From positions 21,068 to 85,067 of the forward strand of contig CALARR010000032.1 in NCBI GenBank assembly GCA_937889015.1: 64,000 bases of DNA. The letters are read 5' to 3'. Numbering within the stretch: the stretch's first letter is position 1; every line of letters starts with the position of its first letter. The notes beneath the pieces were generated by a model. It was not told where the DNA came from. It ran no database searches and saw only the letters and a list, made by a program, of their open reading frames with translations. Origin of the DNA: an uncultured Planctomycetales bacterium. Lineage in GTDB: Bacteria > Planctomycetota > Planctomycetia > Pirellulales > Thermoguttaceae. Positions 1-8,259 of the stretch are shown here, piece by piece. The translations under genes were made by a program, and so were the position numbers.

Positions 1-462
1 GCGCACCGCCTCTTTCAGTTCCGCGCCCTTCAGGCCCTTGGGACCGCTGCCGCCGGTGACGATCGTCCCGCAGCCAAACCGCTGGGCCAGGCGCATCTCT
101 TCTTGCAGGCCGAAGGGCCCCAGCTTGTATTGCGTGATGCAGCCCAACCGCACGCCGTGCCGCTGCAACAACGCGGCAAACGCCGCCTCCCCCATCTCAT
201 CAAGCTGCTCGCGCTGGTTGCCGTGCACCTTGGGCCAGATGTCGATCGCCGCGGCCCCGACCTTGGGCGCCTCGGGCACAATCTCCCGCACGTCGCCGCA
301 GCCGTACAGGCACGATCCCAGGATATAGCGGAACTGCAGGCCCTGCGCCGCCGGAGCCGCCGCCTCGACCCCATGTCCCACCAGCCACGGAAGGACCACA
401 GCCCCCTGCGCCGCACGCAAGAACCGCCGCCGATCCATAGCGGGGACAAGATTGGGAGTCAT
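1..462 (-). CDS. Sugar phosphate isomerase/epimerase family protein, Tat-exported, C-terminus beyond window
   Basis: The 154 visible residues begin with a twin-arginine-type leader (MDRRRFLRAA then a hydrophobic stretch), followed by the start of a TIM-barrel like that of xylose-isomerase-like/IolE-type sugar epimerases (AAIDIWPKVHGNQREQLDEM, then GVRLGCITQYKLGPF). Planctomycetes carry many such exported isomerase-like proteins whose substrates are unknown. The frame is open to the window edge, so the C-terminal part and the metal ligands are not seen. ATG 462 gives eight extra residues before the Met of the leader; ATG 438 gives a cleaner Tat leader and is equally possible. The uroporphyrinogen-decarboxylase-like gene on the same strand may once have been its upstream neighbour. 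Family call fairly good, substrate unknown. Confidence 0.65.
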   Translation of the reverse strand, partial: MTPNLVPAMDRRRFLRAAQGAVVLPWLVGHGVEAAAPAAQGLQFRYILGSCLYGCGDVREIVPEAPKVGAAAIDIWPKVHGNQREQLDEMGEAAFAALLQRHGVRLGCITQYKLGPFGLQEEMRLAQRFGCGTIVTGGSGPKGLKGAELKEAVR

Positions 463-504
463 AGCGAAATCAATCCCTGGAGACCACGTATCCCCAACAA
501 TTCT

Positions 505-1398
505 TCAGTAAGTCAGCAACAATCGGTCTGCGACAACTTCCTCTTCGAGCGTCTGCCCATTCATCTGGAAGCGACGGAGCATCGAACGCCCACAGTTCAC
601 GAGTGCTTCGCGTTCGAACAAGCCCTTGGGAATCGGCACATTGCAGAGCAGGTCCCCTGACTTCTTGCTCCCATCGATGCTCAGGGCAACATGAACTCCA
701 CGGTGTTTGCACCGCGCGATGGCTTCAAAGAGCCGTTCCAGACCAAAGGCCTGTGCGCCATACAGAATTCTCTGCGTGAAACTGTAGGGTGGATCACAGT
801 AGACAACGCTCCCTTTCTGGGCACGATTCATGGATTCCTCAAAATCCAAGACGACAAATGTCGTGCCTGCCACTCTCTTGCACCATTCATCCACACGCTT
901 CGCAAAACTGTCGGGGTGGATGGGGGCGTGCACGCCACACGGAGTAGACATATAACCGTCTGCTTGTCGAAAACGAACCACACCCCCGTAGCAGGAGCGG
1001 CACAGAAAGAGCAAGTCAGCCCCGTTCGGTGAGGCATTGTAGCTGGCCTTCACGTTCTCGTAAGCATCGACCTTCCCACGCCTCTTGATGGTCTGCCAGC
1101 GAGCCGTATACCAGGACTTCAATTGTTCTGGCGATTCTCGCAAGGTCGCCCAGATTTCCATCAGAGGACGAAAGACGTCCGAAGCAAAGGCCTTCTTGGG
1201 AGCAAGGGTTCCCAAGACCGCCCCACTTCCCAGGAAGGGCTCGTAGTAGACGTCGAATCTCGCGGGAAAATACGAGATGATCTCGTGCGCAAAACGCTGT
1301 TTGTTCCCAATCCATTTCAGCAACTGAAGCCTGAATGGCCGCACGTTGGGCGTCGCCACCTGCTCGAACAAGAGATGCTGTCGCTCCATGCCAGGCAT
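505..1398 (-). CDS. D12-class (Dam-like) adenine-N6 DNA methyltransferase of a type II R-M system
   Basis: A 297-residue protein with the layout of alpha-class (D12) adenine methylases. N-terminal KWIGNKQRF precedes motif I EPFLGSGA (about residues 53-60), which binds S-adenosylmethionine; motif IV DPPYS lies at about 202-206 and holds the catalytic DPPY. The role is to methylate adenine in the site cut by the endonuclease next door. The frame can be extended to a TTG at 1407, but ATG 1398 (GAGTG six bases upstream) is preferred. It is divergent from the controller and endonuclease genes. A promoter with TTGACG and TATCCT lies in the shared 114-bp gap. GC is lower than in the flanking genes, which fits acquisition by transfer. 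Target sequence not predictable here. Confidence 0.88.
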   Translation of the reverse strand: MPGMERQHLLFEQVATPNVRPFRLQLLKWIGNKQRFAHEIISYFPARFDVYYEPFLGSGAVLGTLAPKKAFASDVFRPLMEIWATLRESPEQLKSWYTARWQTIKRRGKVDAYENVKASYNASPNGADLLFLCRSCYGGVVRFRQADGYMSTPCGVHAPIHPDSFAKRVDEWCKRVAGTTFVVLDFEESMNRAQKGSVVYCDPPYSFTQRILYGAQAFGLERLFEAIARCKHRGVHVALSIDGSKKSGDLLCNVPIPKGLFEREALVNCGRSMLRRFQMNGQTLEEEVVADRLLLTY

Positions 1399-1464
1399 TT
1401 CACTCAAACCGCGATTACGTCAAAGCCACTGGCAACTCGCTGCGGAGGCTCTGTGCTCACACTC

Positions 1465-1506
1465 AGGATATCCGATTTTGGGATATTCGTCAAGCAACAG
1501 TATAGT
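1465..1506. promoter_or_regulatory. Face-to-face R-M promoters sharing a C-box-like palindrome
   Basis: For the controller gene (+), TTGGGA (1478-1483) and TATAGT (1501-1506) are separated by 17 bp. For the methylase (-), TTGACG (plus 1488-1493) and TATCCT (plus 1465-1470) are also separated by 17 bp. A palindrome with arms ATATCC (1468-1473) and GGATAT (1481-1486) sits inside both promoters and touches both the controller -35 box and the methylase -10 box. TATAGT ends seven bases before the controller ATG, so its transcript probably starts at or next to the start codon. Controller proteins of type II R-M systems classically bind such C-boxes and switch from activation to repression. Promoters and palindrome are read directly; binding is inferred. 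Confidence 0.6.
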
Positions 1507-1512
1507 GCTCGC

Positions 1513-1755
1513 ATGTCCATGCACCATTCTCCGAACTCCGAAACGCGCCTGCAAGCCCTCTTGAGAGACTTGCGCACGGAAGCGGGGCTTCGCCAGACAG
1601 ACTTGGCCGAACGTCTTGGCTTGCCGCAGTCATTCGTCAGCAAGTACGAATCCGGCGAAAGGCGGTTGGACATCTTGGAGGTCCGACAGGTTTGCCTGGT
1701 CCTCGGTATCCCTCTTGTAGAATTTGTCCAGCGTTTGGAAGAAACTTTGACATGA
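1513..1755 (+). CDS. R-M controller (C) protein, XRE-type helix-turn-helix
   Basis: An 80-residue protein that is almost entirely one HTH_3/XRE domain (about residues 12-75). The recognition helix region reads TDLAERLGLPQSFVSKYESG, the standard lambda-repressor/Cro pattern. Size and position match C proteins, which delay endonuclease expression until the host DNA is methylated. The open frame extends far upstream, but ATG 1513 is chosen because a TATAGT -10 box lies seven bases before it and no Shine-Dalgarno is seen, both typical of leaderless C genes. ATG 1519 is a second choice. Its TGA overlaps the endonuclease ATG (ATGA), so the two are probably translationally coupled. Confidence 0.82.
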   Translation: MSMHHSPNSETRLQALLRDLRTEAGLRQTDLAERLGLPQSFVSKYESGERRLDILEVRQVCLVLGIPLVEFVQRLEETLT

Positions 1756-2621
1756 AACCGGATCCGCGTTTCGTGGAACAGCCCAAGACCTTCTGGGCGA
1801 ACGTGCGCACGATAGGCGAACAGGTTGGCTACACCGTCCGCGGCGAGGGCGTGATTCGAGTCCCGACACTTCCTGAGATGGTCGCCGCACTGGAGAGTAT
1901 TAACCTCAGCGGTCGGCACTTGGTAGACGTCCGCGGAAAGCCAACTGCCCTTGGACAACGGCTACTGGACTACTATCACTTTCGTGCTGACGTTCTGAAC
2001 AGCTTCGTTGAACCGCGGTTGATGGACGCCAATCGCGCGCGAAGTGAGTTTCGAAGACTGTTACCGACCCATCAGAAGCGATGCCCCCTGCCATACAACA
2101 AGCAGAAGGGAAAGAAGAAGGCACATGCGTTTCTCACGTGCATCATCAACATGCTCATCGAGGCCCATTCCGCAGATCATGGCTGCGACTATGATCCCCG
2201 AACGCTAACGACTGTCACCAGAAACGGCACCCCCCTTCGAACGCTGGCCCGTCGAATCGACGGTGCATTCCCGTCGACCATGAATCCGATCGCAGTCTGG
2301 GAAATCAAGGAGTACTACTACACCACGACCTTCGGCAGTCGTGTGGCAGATGGCGTGTACGAGTCTCTTCTGGATGGAATGGAGTTGGAGGACATTCGGC
2401 AGCATGAAGGAATTCATGTGAAGCATTACCTGTTTGTCGACGCGCATTACACATGGTGGGAATGCGGGAAGTCTTATCTCTGCCGAATCGTCGACATGCT
2501 CCACATGGGCTACGTGGACGAGGTGCTGTTCGGCTACGAAGTCGTTGAGGAGTTGCCACGAATCGTCAGGGAATGGAACGCAGCCGCCCAACAACGGGAG
2601 ACAACCGAGAAGAAGACCTGA
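1752..2621 (+). CDS. Putative type II restriction endonuclease with PD-(D/E)XK-like motif
   Basis: A 289-residue protein coupled to the C gene by an ATGA overlap. The best candidate active site is RRIDG (Asp170) followed after 13 residues by WEIK (Glu184, Lys186), then EYYYTTTFGSRVADG. An Asp, a short spacer and E-x-K on a hydrophobic strand is the signature of PD-(D/E)XK nucleases. A conserved-looking C-terminal block (about 200-280) contains VKHYLFVDAHYTWWECGKSY. I do not recognise the exact family or specificity; the nuclease call rests on this motif plus its place between a C gene and a methylase. The protein is not EcoRV-like by eye. GC is lower than in the neighbours. Confidence 0.72.
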   Translation: MKPDPRFVEQPKTFWANVRTIGEQVGYTVRGEGVIRVPTLPEMVAALESINLSGRHLVDVRGKPTALGQRLLDYYHFRADVLNSFVEPRLMDANRARSEFRRLLPTHQKRCPLPYNKQKGKKKAHAFLTCIINMLIEAHSADHGCDYDPRTLTTVTRNGTPLRTLARRIDGAFPSTMNPIAVWEIKEYYYTTTFGSRVADGVYESLLDGMELEDIRQHEGIHVKHYLFVDAHYTWWECGKSYLCRIVDMLHMGYVDEVLFGYEVVEELPRIVREWNAAAQQRETTEKKT

Positions 2622-2640
2622 GTTGCCCAAGTAATGAGCC

Positions 2641-3669
2641 TCAACCCGGTGTCGGATATTTGCCATACTGCCGCACGGCGTCGAGCATCGCCCGGAAGTT
2701 CGCCGGCTTCACTCCCCGGTGGATCGTGTTGCTGGAAGACAGGATCAGCCCGCCGCCCGGTCCGCCGCCACGCAAACACTGCCGCACCTCGGCCACCACG
2801 TCCTCCGGCGTGCCGCTGCACAGGGCCCCCGTGCAGTCCACATTGCCCTTCAGGCAAATCCGCTGCCCGTACTTGGCCTTCATCTGCCCCAAAGTGTAGC
2901 CGGCCGCCGGATCGATCGGGTCCAGGCAGTCGATGCCGCAGTCGATCCAGAAGTCGACCACCGCGTCCACGTTCCCGTCGCAGTGCTTGATGCACAAGTA
3001 ACCCAACTCCTTGTATCCCTGGATCACCTGCCGGAACAGGGGCGCGATCCGATCGAAATAGGTCGCCGGACGCATCAGCAACCCCGTGGCATTGGCCACG
3101 TCGTCGGTGGTAGCCACAATCTGCAGCCCAAACCGCCGCCGAGCCACCGCCGCCAAGGCCCGGTTGTAGTCCACCACGCGCGCCAACAGGTCGCCAAAGG
3201 CCTCGGGCTCCAACAGCAGACCCATCAGGGCCCCCTCGTACCCCAGCAGGTCGCGCATATCGGAAAAGCCATCGCGCAGGTTCAGCACCAGGGCCCTCTG
3301 ATCGCCGAACCGCTTCAACGTCTTTTCCACGCTCGCCCAGCGGTGCCCCGCCTCCGGATCCGGAAACCGGTAGTCTCCGTGCTGCGTGATGTCGCTGATC
3401 GGGCTGGCCAGCAAGGCCGGCAGGCAGTCGCCCGTCAACTGCCGGCGGATCTGCCATTCGTCGACCAGCGTCTTCTCGTCAAGCTGCTCTTTGCGGTAGT
3501 CGGGGCGCACGTTGATCGCGTCCAGGTCCAGACGCTCCACGATATCCCAGGGATCGTCGCTGCCCACCAGGGCCCGGCCCACCGCGGCATCCACAAACCA
3601 CTCGAAGACGGGGACCGTGTCCGGCATGCCGCGCTGCAGGGCCGACAGAATCCGCTCTTTTCCGGTCAT
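2641..3669 (-). CDS. Uroporphyrinogen decarboxylase (URO-D)-fold protein, corrinoid methyltransferase-like
   Basis: 342 residues. The N-terminus TGKERILSALQRG(MPD)TVPVFEW is the hallmark opening of the URO-D/MtaA-MtbA superfamily, and the C-terminal LSSSNTIHRGVKPANFRAM block matches the family end. Central IKHCDGNVDAVVDFWIDCG followed by LDPIDPAAG corresponds to the region that holds the metal-binding or substrate residues in methylcobamide:thiol methyltransferases. True HemE has a different N-terminus, so a role in heme synthesis is unlikely. Planctomycetes encode many such proteins beside sugar-metabolism genes, with function unknown. TTG 3675 also opens the frame; ATG 3669 is preferred, with GAGAGGG upstream. 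The neighbouring isomerase fragment on the same strand suggests a carbohydrate-related role (inference). Confidence 0.75.
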   Translation of the reverse strand: MTGKERILSALQRGMPDTVPVFEWFVDAAVGRALVGSDDPWDIVERLDLDAINVRPDYRKEQLDEKTLVDEWQIRRQLTGDCLPALLASPISDITQHGDYRFPDPEAGHRWASVEKTLKRFGDQRALVLNLRDGFSDMRDLLGYEGALMGLLLEPEAFGDLLARVVDYNRALAAVARRRFGLQIVATTDDVANATGLLMRPATYFDRIAPLFRQVIQGYKELGYLCIKHCDGNVDAVVDFWIDCGIDCLDPIDPAAGYTLGQMKAKYGQRICLKGNVDCTGALCSGTPEDVVAEVRQCLRGGGPGGGLILSSSNTIHRGVKPANFRAMLDAVRQYGKYPTPG

Positions 3670-4000
3670 GTCCAACAGCCCTCTCCGACCCGTGACTGCA
3701 TCTCACGTGGGGAAACCAATAACCTCGCCCAGACCGCTGGAATTCTTGGCAGCGACCCGACAGGTGTGCCACCGGCAGCCGCCGCCAGCAGTATGACCTA
3801 GTCCCGCCCCCACTTCAACCGCGCCCGGCAGTCCGGCCCGGCGGCGCGCCCCAGCCGCCCGGTTTCGTCTGGCCGCAGAACCGCGGTTCGGTCTATACTT
3901 GGAGCAGACAGTCTGGGCTCCCCGCACGCAGGACGGCGACGGCTGCAACGAGTCAATGGGGGCCGCAAGTCGTCTGCAGGCATGGAGGGAAGGCACCTGT

Positions 4001-5620
4001 ATGAAAGCACCGTGTGCGCGTGGTGGTCGCGGTACGGCCCGTGCTCCGGAACTCACGGATGGAGCGCGTTGGAACAGGGTTCGGCTGGGGACTCGGGTAC
4101 TGCTCGGGCTGTGGGTCGGTCTCGGCATCTCCGCGCTGCTGGCTGAAGAACGCGGCAGCGGACTGTCGCACGCCTTGAATTCCATCGTGGTCCCCGACCT
4201 CTCGCGGCACGCGGACTATCTGGCCAGCGACGACCTGGAAGGACGCGAAGCCGGCGCCAAGGGTGGACACCTGGCCGGCGACTACCTGGTCGCCGAACTC
4301 AAGCGACTGGGGTTCGCCGGCGCGGCTGAGGACGGCGTCTACACCCAGTCGTTCCCCCCCAACTTCCGCAACGTGCTGGGACTGCTTGAAGGCCGCGATC
4401 CCAAGTTGAAACAACAAGTGGTCGTCCTGGCGGCGCACTACGATCACGTGGGCTACGGCAACCGCCGCAACAGCCTCGGTCCCATCGGCTACATCCATAA
4501 TGGGGCCGACGACAACGCCAGCGGCACCTCCGGCGTGCTGGAAGTCGCCGAGGCCTTGACCCTCCTGCCCTCTCCTCCCAAACGATCCGTCCTCATCGCC
4601 TTCTGGGATGCCGAAGAGAAAGGCCTCTTGGGTTCAAAGCACTGGACCGCGCACCCCACCTTGCCCCTGCAACGCGTGGTCTTGGCCATCGACGTGGACA
4701 TGATTGGCCGGCTGCGTCAAGACCGCATCCTGGTCTTCGGCAGCCGCGGCGGCTACGGCCTGCGCTCCTTCATCAGTCAGCAAAATCGCGAAACCGGATT
4801 GAGCCTGGAATTTTCCTGGCTCATGAAGGGCAACGGCGATCACTTCAGCTTCTTTCAGCAGGAGATCCCTTCGCTGCTGTTCAGCACCGGCGAGCACGAA
4901 GACTATCACCGCCCCAGCGACAAGCCGCAACGCCTGGTGCACGACGGCATGCAGCGCGTGGCGCGCCTGCTCTTCCAAGTGCTCTACGAGGCGGCCGAAC
5001 AGGATGCCACCTTCGCCTTCCGCCCCGCCGCACGCAACGAGTCGCCCGAGGTGGAACGCGCCCTCTGGCAGCAGCAACCGCGTCTGGCCGACCGCCTGGG
5101 CGCCTCGGTCCAGGATGTGCGTTGGAGCGCCTCGCCCGTCGTCACGCAGGTCGTGCCCGGCTCGCCCGCCGACCGCGCCGGCCTGCGCCTGGGCGATCGG
5201 ATTGGACAGTGGGCCGGACGGCCCATCCACCGCAGTAGCGAACTCGCCGGCCTCCTGCCCATGTCGGCGGCCAGCGTGCAGATGCACGTCTTCCGCTCCG
5301 GAATGGGCGAGGCCCTGCCCTTGCAGGTCGAACTGGAAGGCAAACCCATGCGCCTGGGAATCACCTGGCGCAGCGACGATGCGGAACCGGGCAGCATTGT
5401 CCTGACCCACGTCGTCCCGGACTCGCCCGCGGCCCGCGCCGGACTGGCCATCGGCGATCGCGTGTTGCAGGTCGGCGGACAGCCTTTGAAGGATGACAAG
5501 GACTTTTCCACGCGCGTGCAGGCCTTGCCTGACAGTGGCGAGTTGCTGATCGAACGGGGCGGAATCCTGCTCCGCCTGGTGGTGCCCTTCGACGCCGATC
5601 CCGCCCGGCAGGCCGCCTGA
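4001..5620 (+). CDS. Secreted M28-family zinc peptidase with two C-terminal PDZ domains
   Basis: 539 residues. A signal-anchor-like hydrophobic stretch (about 29-48) is followed by an M28 domain: AAHYDHVG (His146), GADDNASG (Asp170/171), WDAEEKG (Glu205 base, Glu206 ligand), DVDMIG and GEHEDYHRPSDKP. All zinc-ligand positions of the family are present, so the enzyme should be active as an aminopeptidase-like hydrolase outside the cytoplasm. Two PDZ modules follow, with VTQVVPGSPADRAGLRLGD and VLTHVVPDSPAARAGLAIGD. The frame opens upstream, but ATG 4001 has GGAGGGAAGG eight bases before it. The CPBP gene follows after 18 bases. The natural substrate is unknown. Confidence 0.88.
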   Translation: MKAPCARGGRGTARAPELTDGARWNRVRLGTRVLLGLWVGLGISALLAEERGSGLSHALNSIVVPDLSRHADYLASDDLEGREAGAKGGHLAGDYLVAELKRLGFAGAAEDGVYTQSFPPNFRNVLGLLEGRDPKLKQQVVVLAAHYDHVGYGNRRNSLGPIGYIHNGADDNASGTSGVLEVAEALTLLPSPPKRSVLIAFWDAEEKGLLGSKHWTAHPTLPLQRVVLAIDVDMIGRLRQDRILVFGSRGGYGLRSFISQQNRETGLSLEFSWLMKGNGDHFSFFQQEIPSLLFSTGEHEDYHRPSDKPQRLVHDGMQRVARLLFQVLYEAAEQDATFAFRPAARNESPEVERALWQQQPRLADRLGASVQDVRWSASPVVTQVVPGSPADRAGLRLGDRIGQWAGRPIHRSSELAGLLPMSAASVQMHVFRSGMGEALPLQVELEGKPMRLGITWRSDDAEPGSIVLTHVVPDSPAARAGLAIGDRVLQVGGQPLKDDKDFSTRVQALPDSGELLIERGGILLRLVVPFDADPARQAA

Positions 5621-5638
5621 CCTCTCCCCGTAGCAGCA

Positions 5639-6424
5639 GTGCATGCAGTGCTAGCGTCCAATACCTCTTACTCCACCGATGCTCCTCCACCGGTCGCCGA
5701 TGGGCTCGGCTACTGGACGGAATCGCGCCAACCCCTGGCGAGCCTGGTCTTCGTGGCCCCTGTGCTGTTGGTCTACGAGGCGGGCGTGGTCTTCTTCGGC
5801 CCCCAGGCGGTCCGCAATGGAGCCGACGCCTGGCTCCGCTGGCTGCTGGAGGCCTTGGGTTTCGGGCAGTACTTCCTGCTGCCCGTTCTGACGGTCTGCA
5901 TCTTGCTGGGGTGGCACTATACGACCGGCCGCCCCTGGCGATTCCCCCAAGGCGTCTTCTGGGGGATGCTCGTCGAAAGCGTCGCCCTGGGCTTCTGCGT
6001 GCGCCTGATCCTGCAAATCCAGGGAATGCTGTTGCTGCAAATGTCCCGCGAAGGCCTGCCGCCCGCCTGCGATCTGGCCGCCCAGCTTCGCACGGCCGTG
6101 GGATTCCTGGGCGCAGGGATCTACGAAGAACTGCTCTTCCGCTTGATGCTCCTCTCGCTGGCGGTGCTGGCACTACGGTGGATCGCCGGCCCGCGCGTGT
6201 GGGTCCTGCCCCTGGCGATCGTGTTGACCAGTCTGCTCTTCTCAGCCGCCCATTATGTTGGGCCGCACGGAGAACCGCTCCTCTGGTCGCAGGGCCTGTT
6301 CTGGTTTCGGGCCCTGTTTCGTTTCATCGCGGGCGTGTTTTTCTCTGTGCTATTCTTGTGCCGCGGGTTCGGAATCGCGGTCGGCGCGCACGCTTTCTAC
6401 GATCTCTTGGTCGGTCTGCTGTGA
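5639..6424 (+). CDS. CPBP-family intramembrane glutamic endopeptidase
   Basis: 261 residues with about six to seven hydrophobic segments. The CPBP (Abi/CAAX protease, Rce1-like) signatures are present: YEELLFRLML (EExxxR), FSAAHYVG, and a last motif VGAHAFYDLL with the conserved His. Such proteases act within the membrane; prokaryotic members serve in prenyl-protein-like processing, bacteriocin immunity or unknown roles. The start is set at GTG 5639, close behind the M28 peptidase, but there is no convincing ribosome site and a GTG at 5648 is equally possible. The short gap suggests co-transcription with the peptidase gene. Confidence 0.82.
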   Translation: MHAVLASNTSYSTDAPPPVADGLGYWTESRQPLASLVFVAPVLLVYEAGVVFFGPQAVRNGADAWLRWLLEALGFGQYFLLPVLTVCILLGWHYTTGRPWRFPQGVFWGMLVESVALGFCVRLILQIQGMLLLQMSREGLPPACDLAAQLRTAVGFLGAGIYEELLFRLMLLSLAVLALRWIAGPRVWVLPLAIVLTSLLFSAAHYVGPHGEPLLWSQGLFWFRALFRFIAGVFFSVLFLCRGFGIAVGAHAFYDLLVGLL

Positions 6425-6528
6425 CCAAGCAAGCCGCGTGCCAGATGCGCCGCTAGCAACCGGCGTACCTTTGTCAAGATGAAAGCGCCTCGATTTGCAC
6501 GCCTCCGCAGTGCCGAAAAAAAACACCC

Positions 6529-6558
6529 TTGGTGCCGACCGCCACCGAGGTTTATAAT
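6529..6558 (+). promoter_or_regulatory. Candidate sigma-70 promoter for the DUF2617 gene
   Basis: A perfect TATAAT (6553-6558) is preceded at 18 bp by TTGGTG (6529-6534), a weak -35. It lies 70 bases before the downstream ATG in an otherwise gene-free 203-bp gap that also holds an A8 run. The call rests on these hexamers only. Confidence 0.45.
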
Positions 6559-6627
6559 GACCCTCGCCGCACGTGATCAATAAACCCGTTCGGGTTCATT
6601 CGAGCCAGACTAGAAGGAATCGCCACC

Positions 6628-7167
6628 GTGATCTCCGTTCGACCCAAAATCGCGGAACTGGTGTTTCAGCTTTATGGCCGTCCCTTGCACCCCGAACTGT
6701 TCCACGTCTGCCAGTCGCAAACCGTGAAACGCGGAGACTACGAAGCGAAGATCGACATCACCTCCGCCGGCCACGTCGTCACCTGGCGGTACGCGGGCCT
6801 GACGCTCACTGAAGTCGCCACCTCGGCCCACCACCCGCTGCCCGAACGACGACGGCTGATGTCCTACAAGCTCAAGGGACAGCGAAACGATCGTGTCGAG
6901 TGCCGCGGAGGCATCACCTACCAGATGAGCTTCCAACTCGAACCGGTCGACCCCGAAGTCTTCTGGACCTTCCAGCAGGAACTGGCCGACGATGGCCTGC
7001 GCCAAGGCATGCTGCACCGCTTCAATTCCAGCGGCCGCATGGCCCTGGGCGCCATCAGCTACATCAACTTCGAAACCCGCAACCGCAGCCTCCTGGTCCA
7101 GGCCTTCCACACCTTCCCCGACGACTACGCGATCGTCAAAAGCCAGAGCCTGTTCCAGCTTCCCTGA
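6628..7167 (+). CDS. DUF2617 family protein
   Basis: A 179-residue soluble protein without signal peptide or membrane segment. The pattern LVFQLYGRPLHPELF, then HVVTWRYAGLTLTEVATS and LERR-like PERRRLMSYKLKGQR, matches the DUF2617 family, which occurs in actinobacteria and planctomycetes and has no established function. The length is normal for the family. The gene stands alone behind its own probable promoter, so context gives no role. ATG 6628 is taken as the start, with AGAAGGAATCG upstream. Confidence 0.75.
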   Translation: MISVRPKIAELVFQLYGRPLHPELFHVCQSQTVKRGDYEAKIDITSAGHVVTWRYAGLTLTEVATSAHHPLPERRRLMSYKLKGQRNDRVECRGGITYQMSFQLEPVDPEVFWTFQQELADDGLRQGMLHRFNSSGRMALGAISYINFETRNRSLLVQAFHTFPDDYAIVKSQSLFQLP

Positions 7168-7263
7168 TCCCCTCCTGGGACGGTCCCACCGCGTGCTGGA
7201 CTCCGCCGCGTCGCTTCCTGACGGGCCTGGCAAGATTCGTTGGCAGAGGCCGTTGCCCCATCG

Positions 7264-7336
7264 GTCATCCTGAGCGCAGCGAAGGATCTCCGTGATCCCT
7301 ACGACACAGGAGATTCTCCGCTGCACTCAGAATGAC
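7264..7336. repeat. Imperfect inverted repeat of the CCTGAGCGCAGCGAAGGATC type
   Basis: GTCATCCTGAGCGCAGCGAA opens the element, and its inverted, slightly diverged counterpart (CCGCTGCACTCAGAATGAC) closes it, leaving a long potential hairpin. This outward-facing motif recurs in intergenic DNA of many unrelated bacteria (known from general experience). It lies between the stop of the DUF2617 gene and the stop of the convergent thymidylate-synthase-like gene (gap 7168-7410), so it could also act as a bidirectional terminator. Nothing else is seen in the gap. Confidence 0.55.
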
Positions 7337-7410
7337 TCGTCTTCGGCCCTGACAGGATTGCTTGCCACACGCCCTGCGTCTTCGCGCGTCTTGCACGCGA
7401 TCGCTGTTCG

Positions 7411-8259
7411 TCACTGCCCGTTGCGCCCCATCTTCCGCGCCTTCTCCAAGATCGCCGGCCGGGCCCCTTCCATCATCTCGCGCACGTCCTCATAGCGGAT
7501 CGTCCGCTGCTCGAACGTCCGCCGCTGAATCGCGCCCAGGAATCGCCCCTCGAACTCCCGCAGGTTCGAACCGTAGATGTGGTAGCTGTCGGCCATGTGG
7601 CAATAGCGGCCCAACTCCACTTCGCGCCCCGACAGTTCCCGAATCCGCCGCACGATCTGCGCCTGCAGATTGACCAGGGCGAACATGTTCATGAAGGCCG
7701 CCTTGTACGCGTCGTTGGAGCGAAAGCGCACGTTCATGCTCAACACCGGCCGGCCGCCGTCTTCCGTGATCCGGCACCAGATGCTCTGCAAACAGGCGGG
7801 ATCGTAACAGGAATTGTCCTCCCACACCTTCCAGGTGACGGCCTGCGCTCGCCGCGTGTAGGGCGTCTGCGCCAGGCAGCGGCAAACATGCTCGATCTGG
7901 TCCATGGCCGCCAGCCCCGGCGCCTGGTAGGCGAACAACCGCTGGTGATACGTGTATTCCCAGCGCGTGTCGCCAGGATCGGACGGATCGCGCACGCAAT
8001 GGTCCTTGATCCCCTCGCAGACCTCCATCACGTATTCCTGCAACTCCTCGAACCCGCCCGGAAAGTCGCGATGGATCATGGGCTCGGCCAGCGGCTCGCG
8101 CACCACCACGATCATCGTGGCGTCTTTGCTGGGCGGATCCTCCGGCTTGTCGTATTGAGTCTGCAGTTGGCAGCCCCGCTCAAACAAGGCCAGCAGCGAA
8201 TTCTCCCAGGCCTGGGCAATGCCCTCGCCTTCCACATTCAAAACCGGGATTCCGTTCAT
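7411..8259 (-). CDS. Thymidylate synthase (ThyA)-superfamily protein
   Basis: 282 residues. The core resembles ThyA, especially the archaeal type: RRAQAVTWKVWED, then DPACLQ with the probable nucleophile Cys156, RFRSND (180-183, the Arg-Ser-x-Asp phosphate/dUMP pocket), Asn191, and ADSYHIYGSN (225-232) matching the HxY nucleotide-binding motif. ThyA makes dTMP from dUMP and methylenetetrahydrofolate; related enzymes hydroxymethylate dCMP, so the exact substrate is open. ATG 8259 has AGAGGAGG upstream and overlaps by one base the TGA of the secreted-protein gene before it, so the two are coupled. That is an odd partner for a nucleotide enzyme. Confidence 0.72.
   Translation of the reverse strand: MNGIPVLNVEGEGIAQAWENSLLALFERGCQLQTQYDKPEDPPSKDATMIVVVREPLAEPMIHRDFPGGFEELQEYVMEVCEGIKDHCVRDPSDPGDTRWEYTYHQRLFAYQAPGLAAMDQIEHVCRCLAQTPYTRRAQAVTWKVWEDNSCYDPACLQSIWCRITEDGGRPVLSMNVRFRSNDAYKAAFMNMFALVNLQAQIVRRIRELSGREVELGRYCHMADSYHIYGSNLREFEGRFLGAIQRRTFEQRTIRYEDVREMMEGARPAILEKARKMGRNGQ

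Noticed and set aside
2641..3669. hemE (true uroporphyrinogen decarboxylase)
   Set aside because: The N-terminal and central motifs fit the broader methyltransferase-like branch, and no heme genes are nearby.
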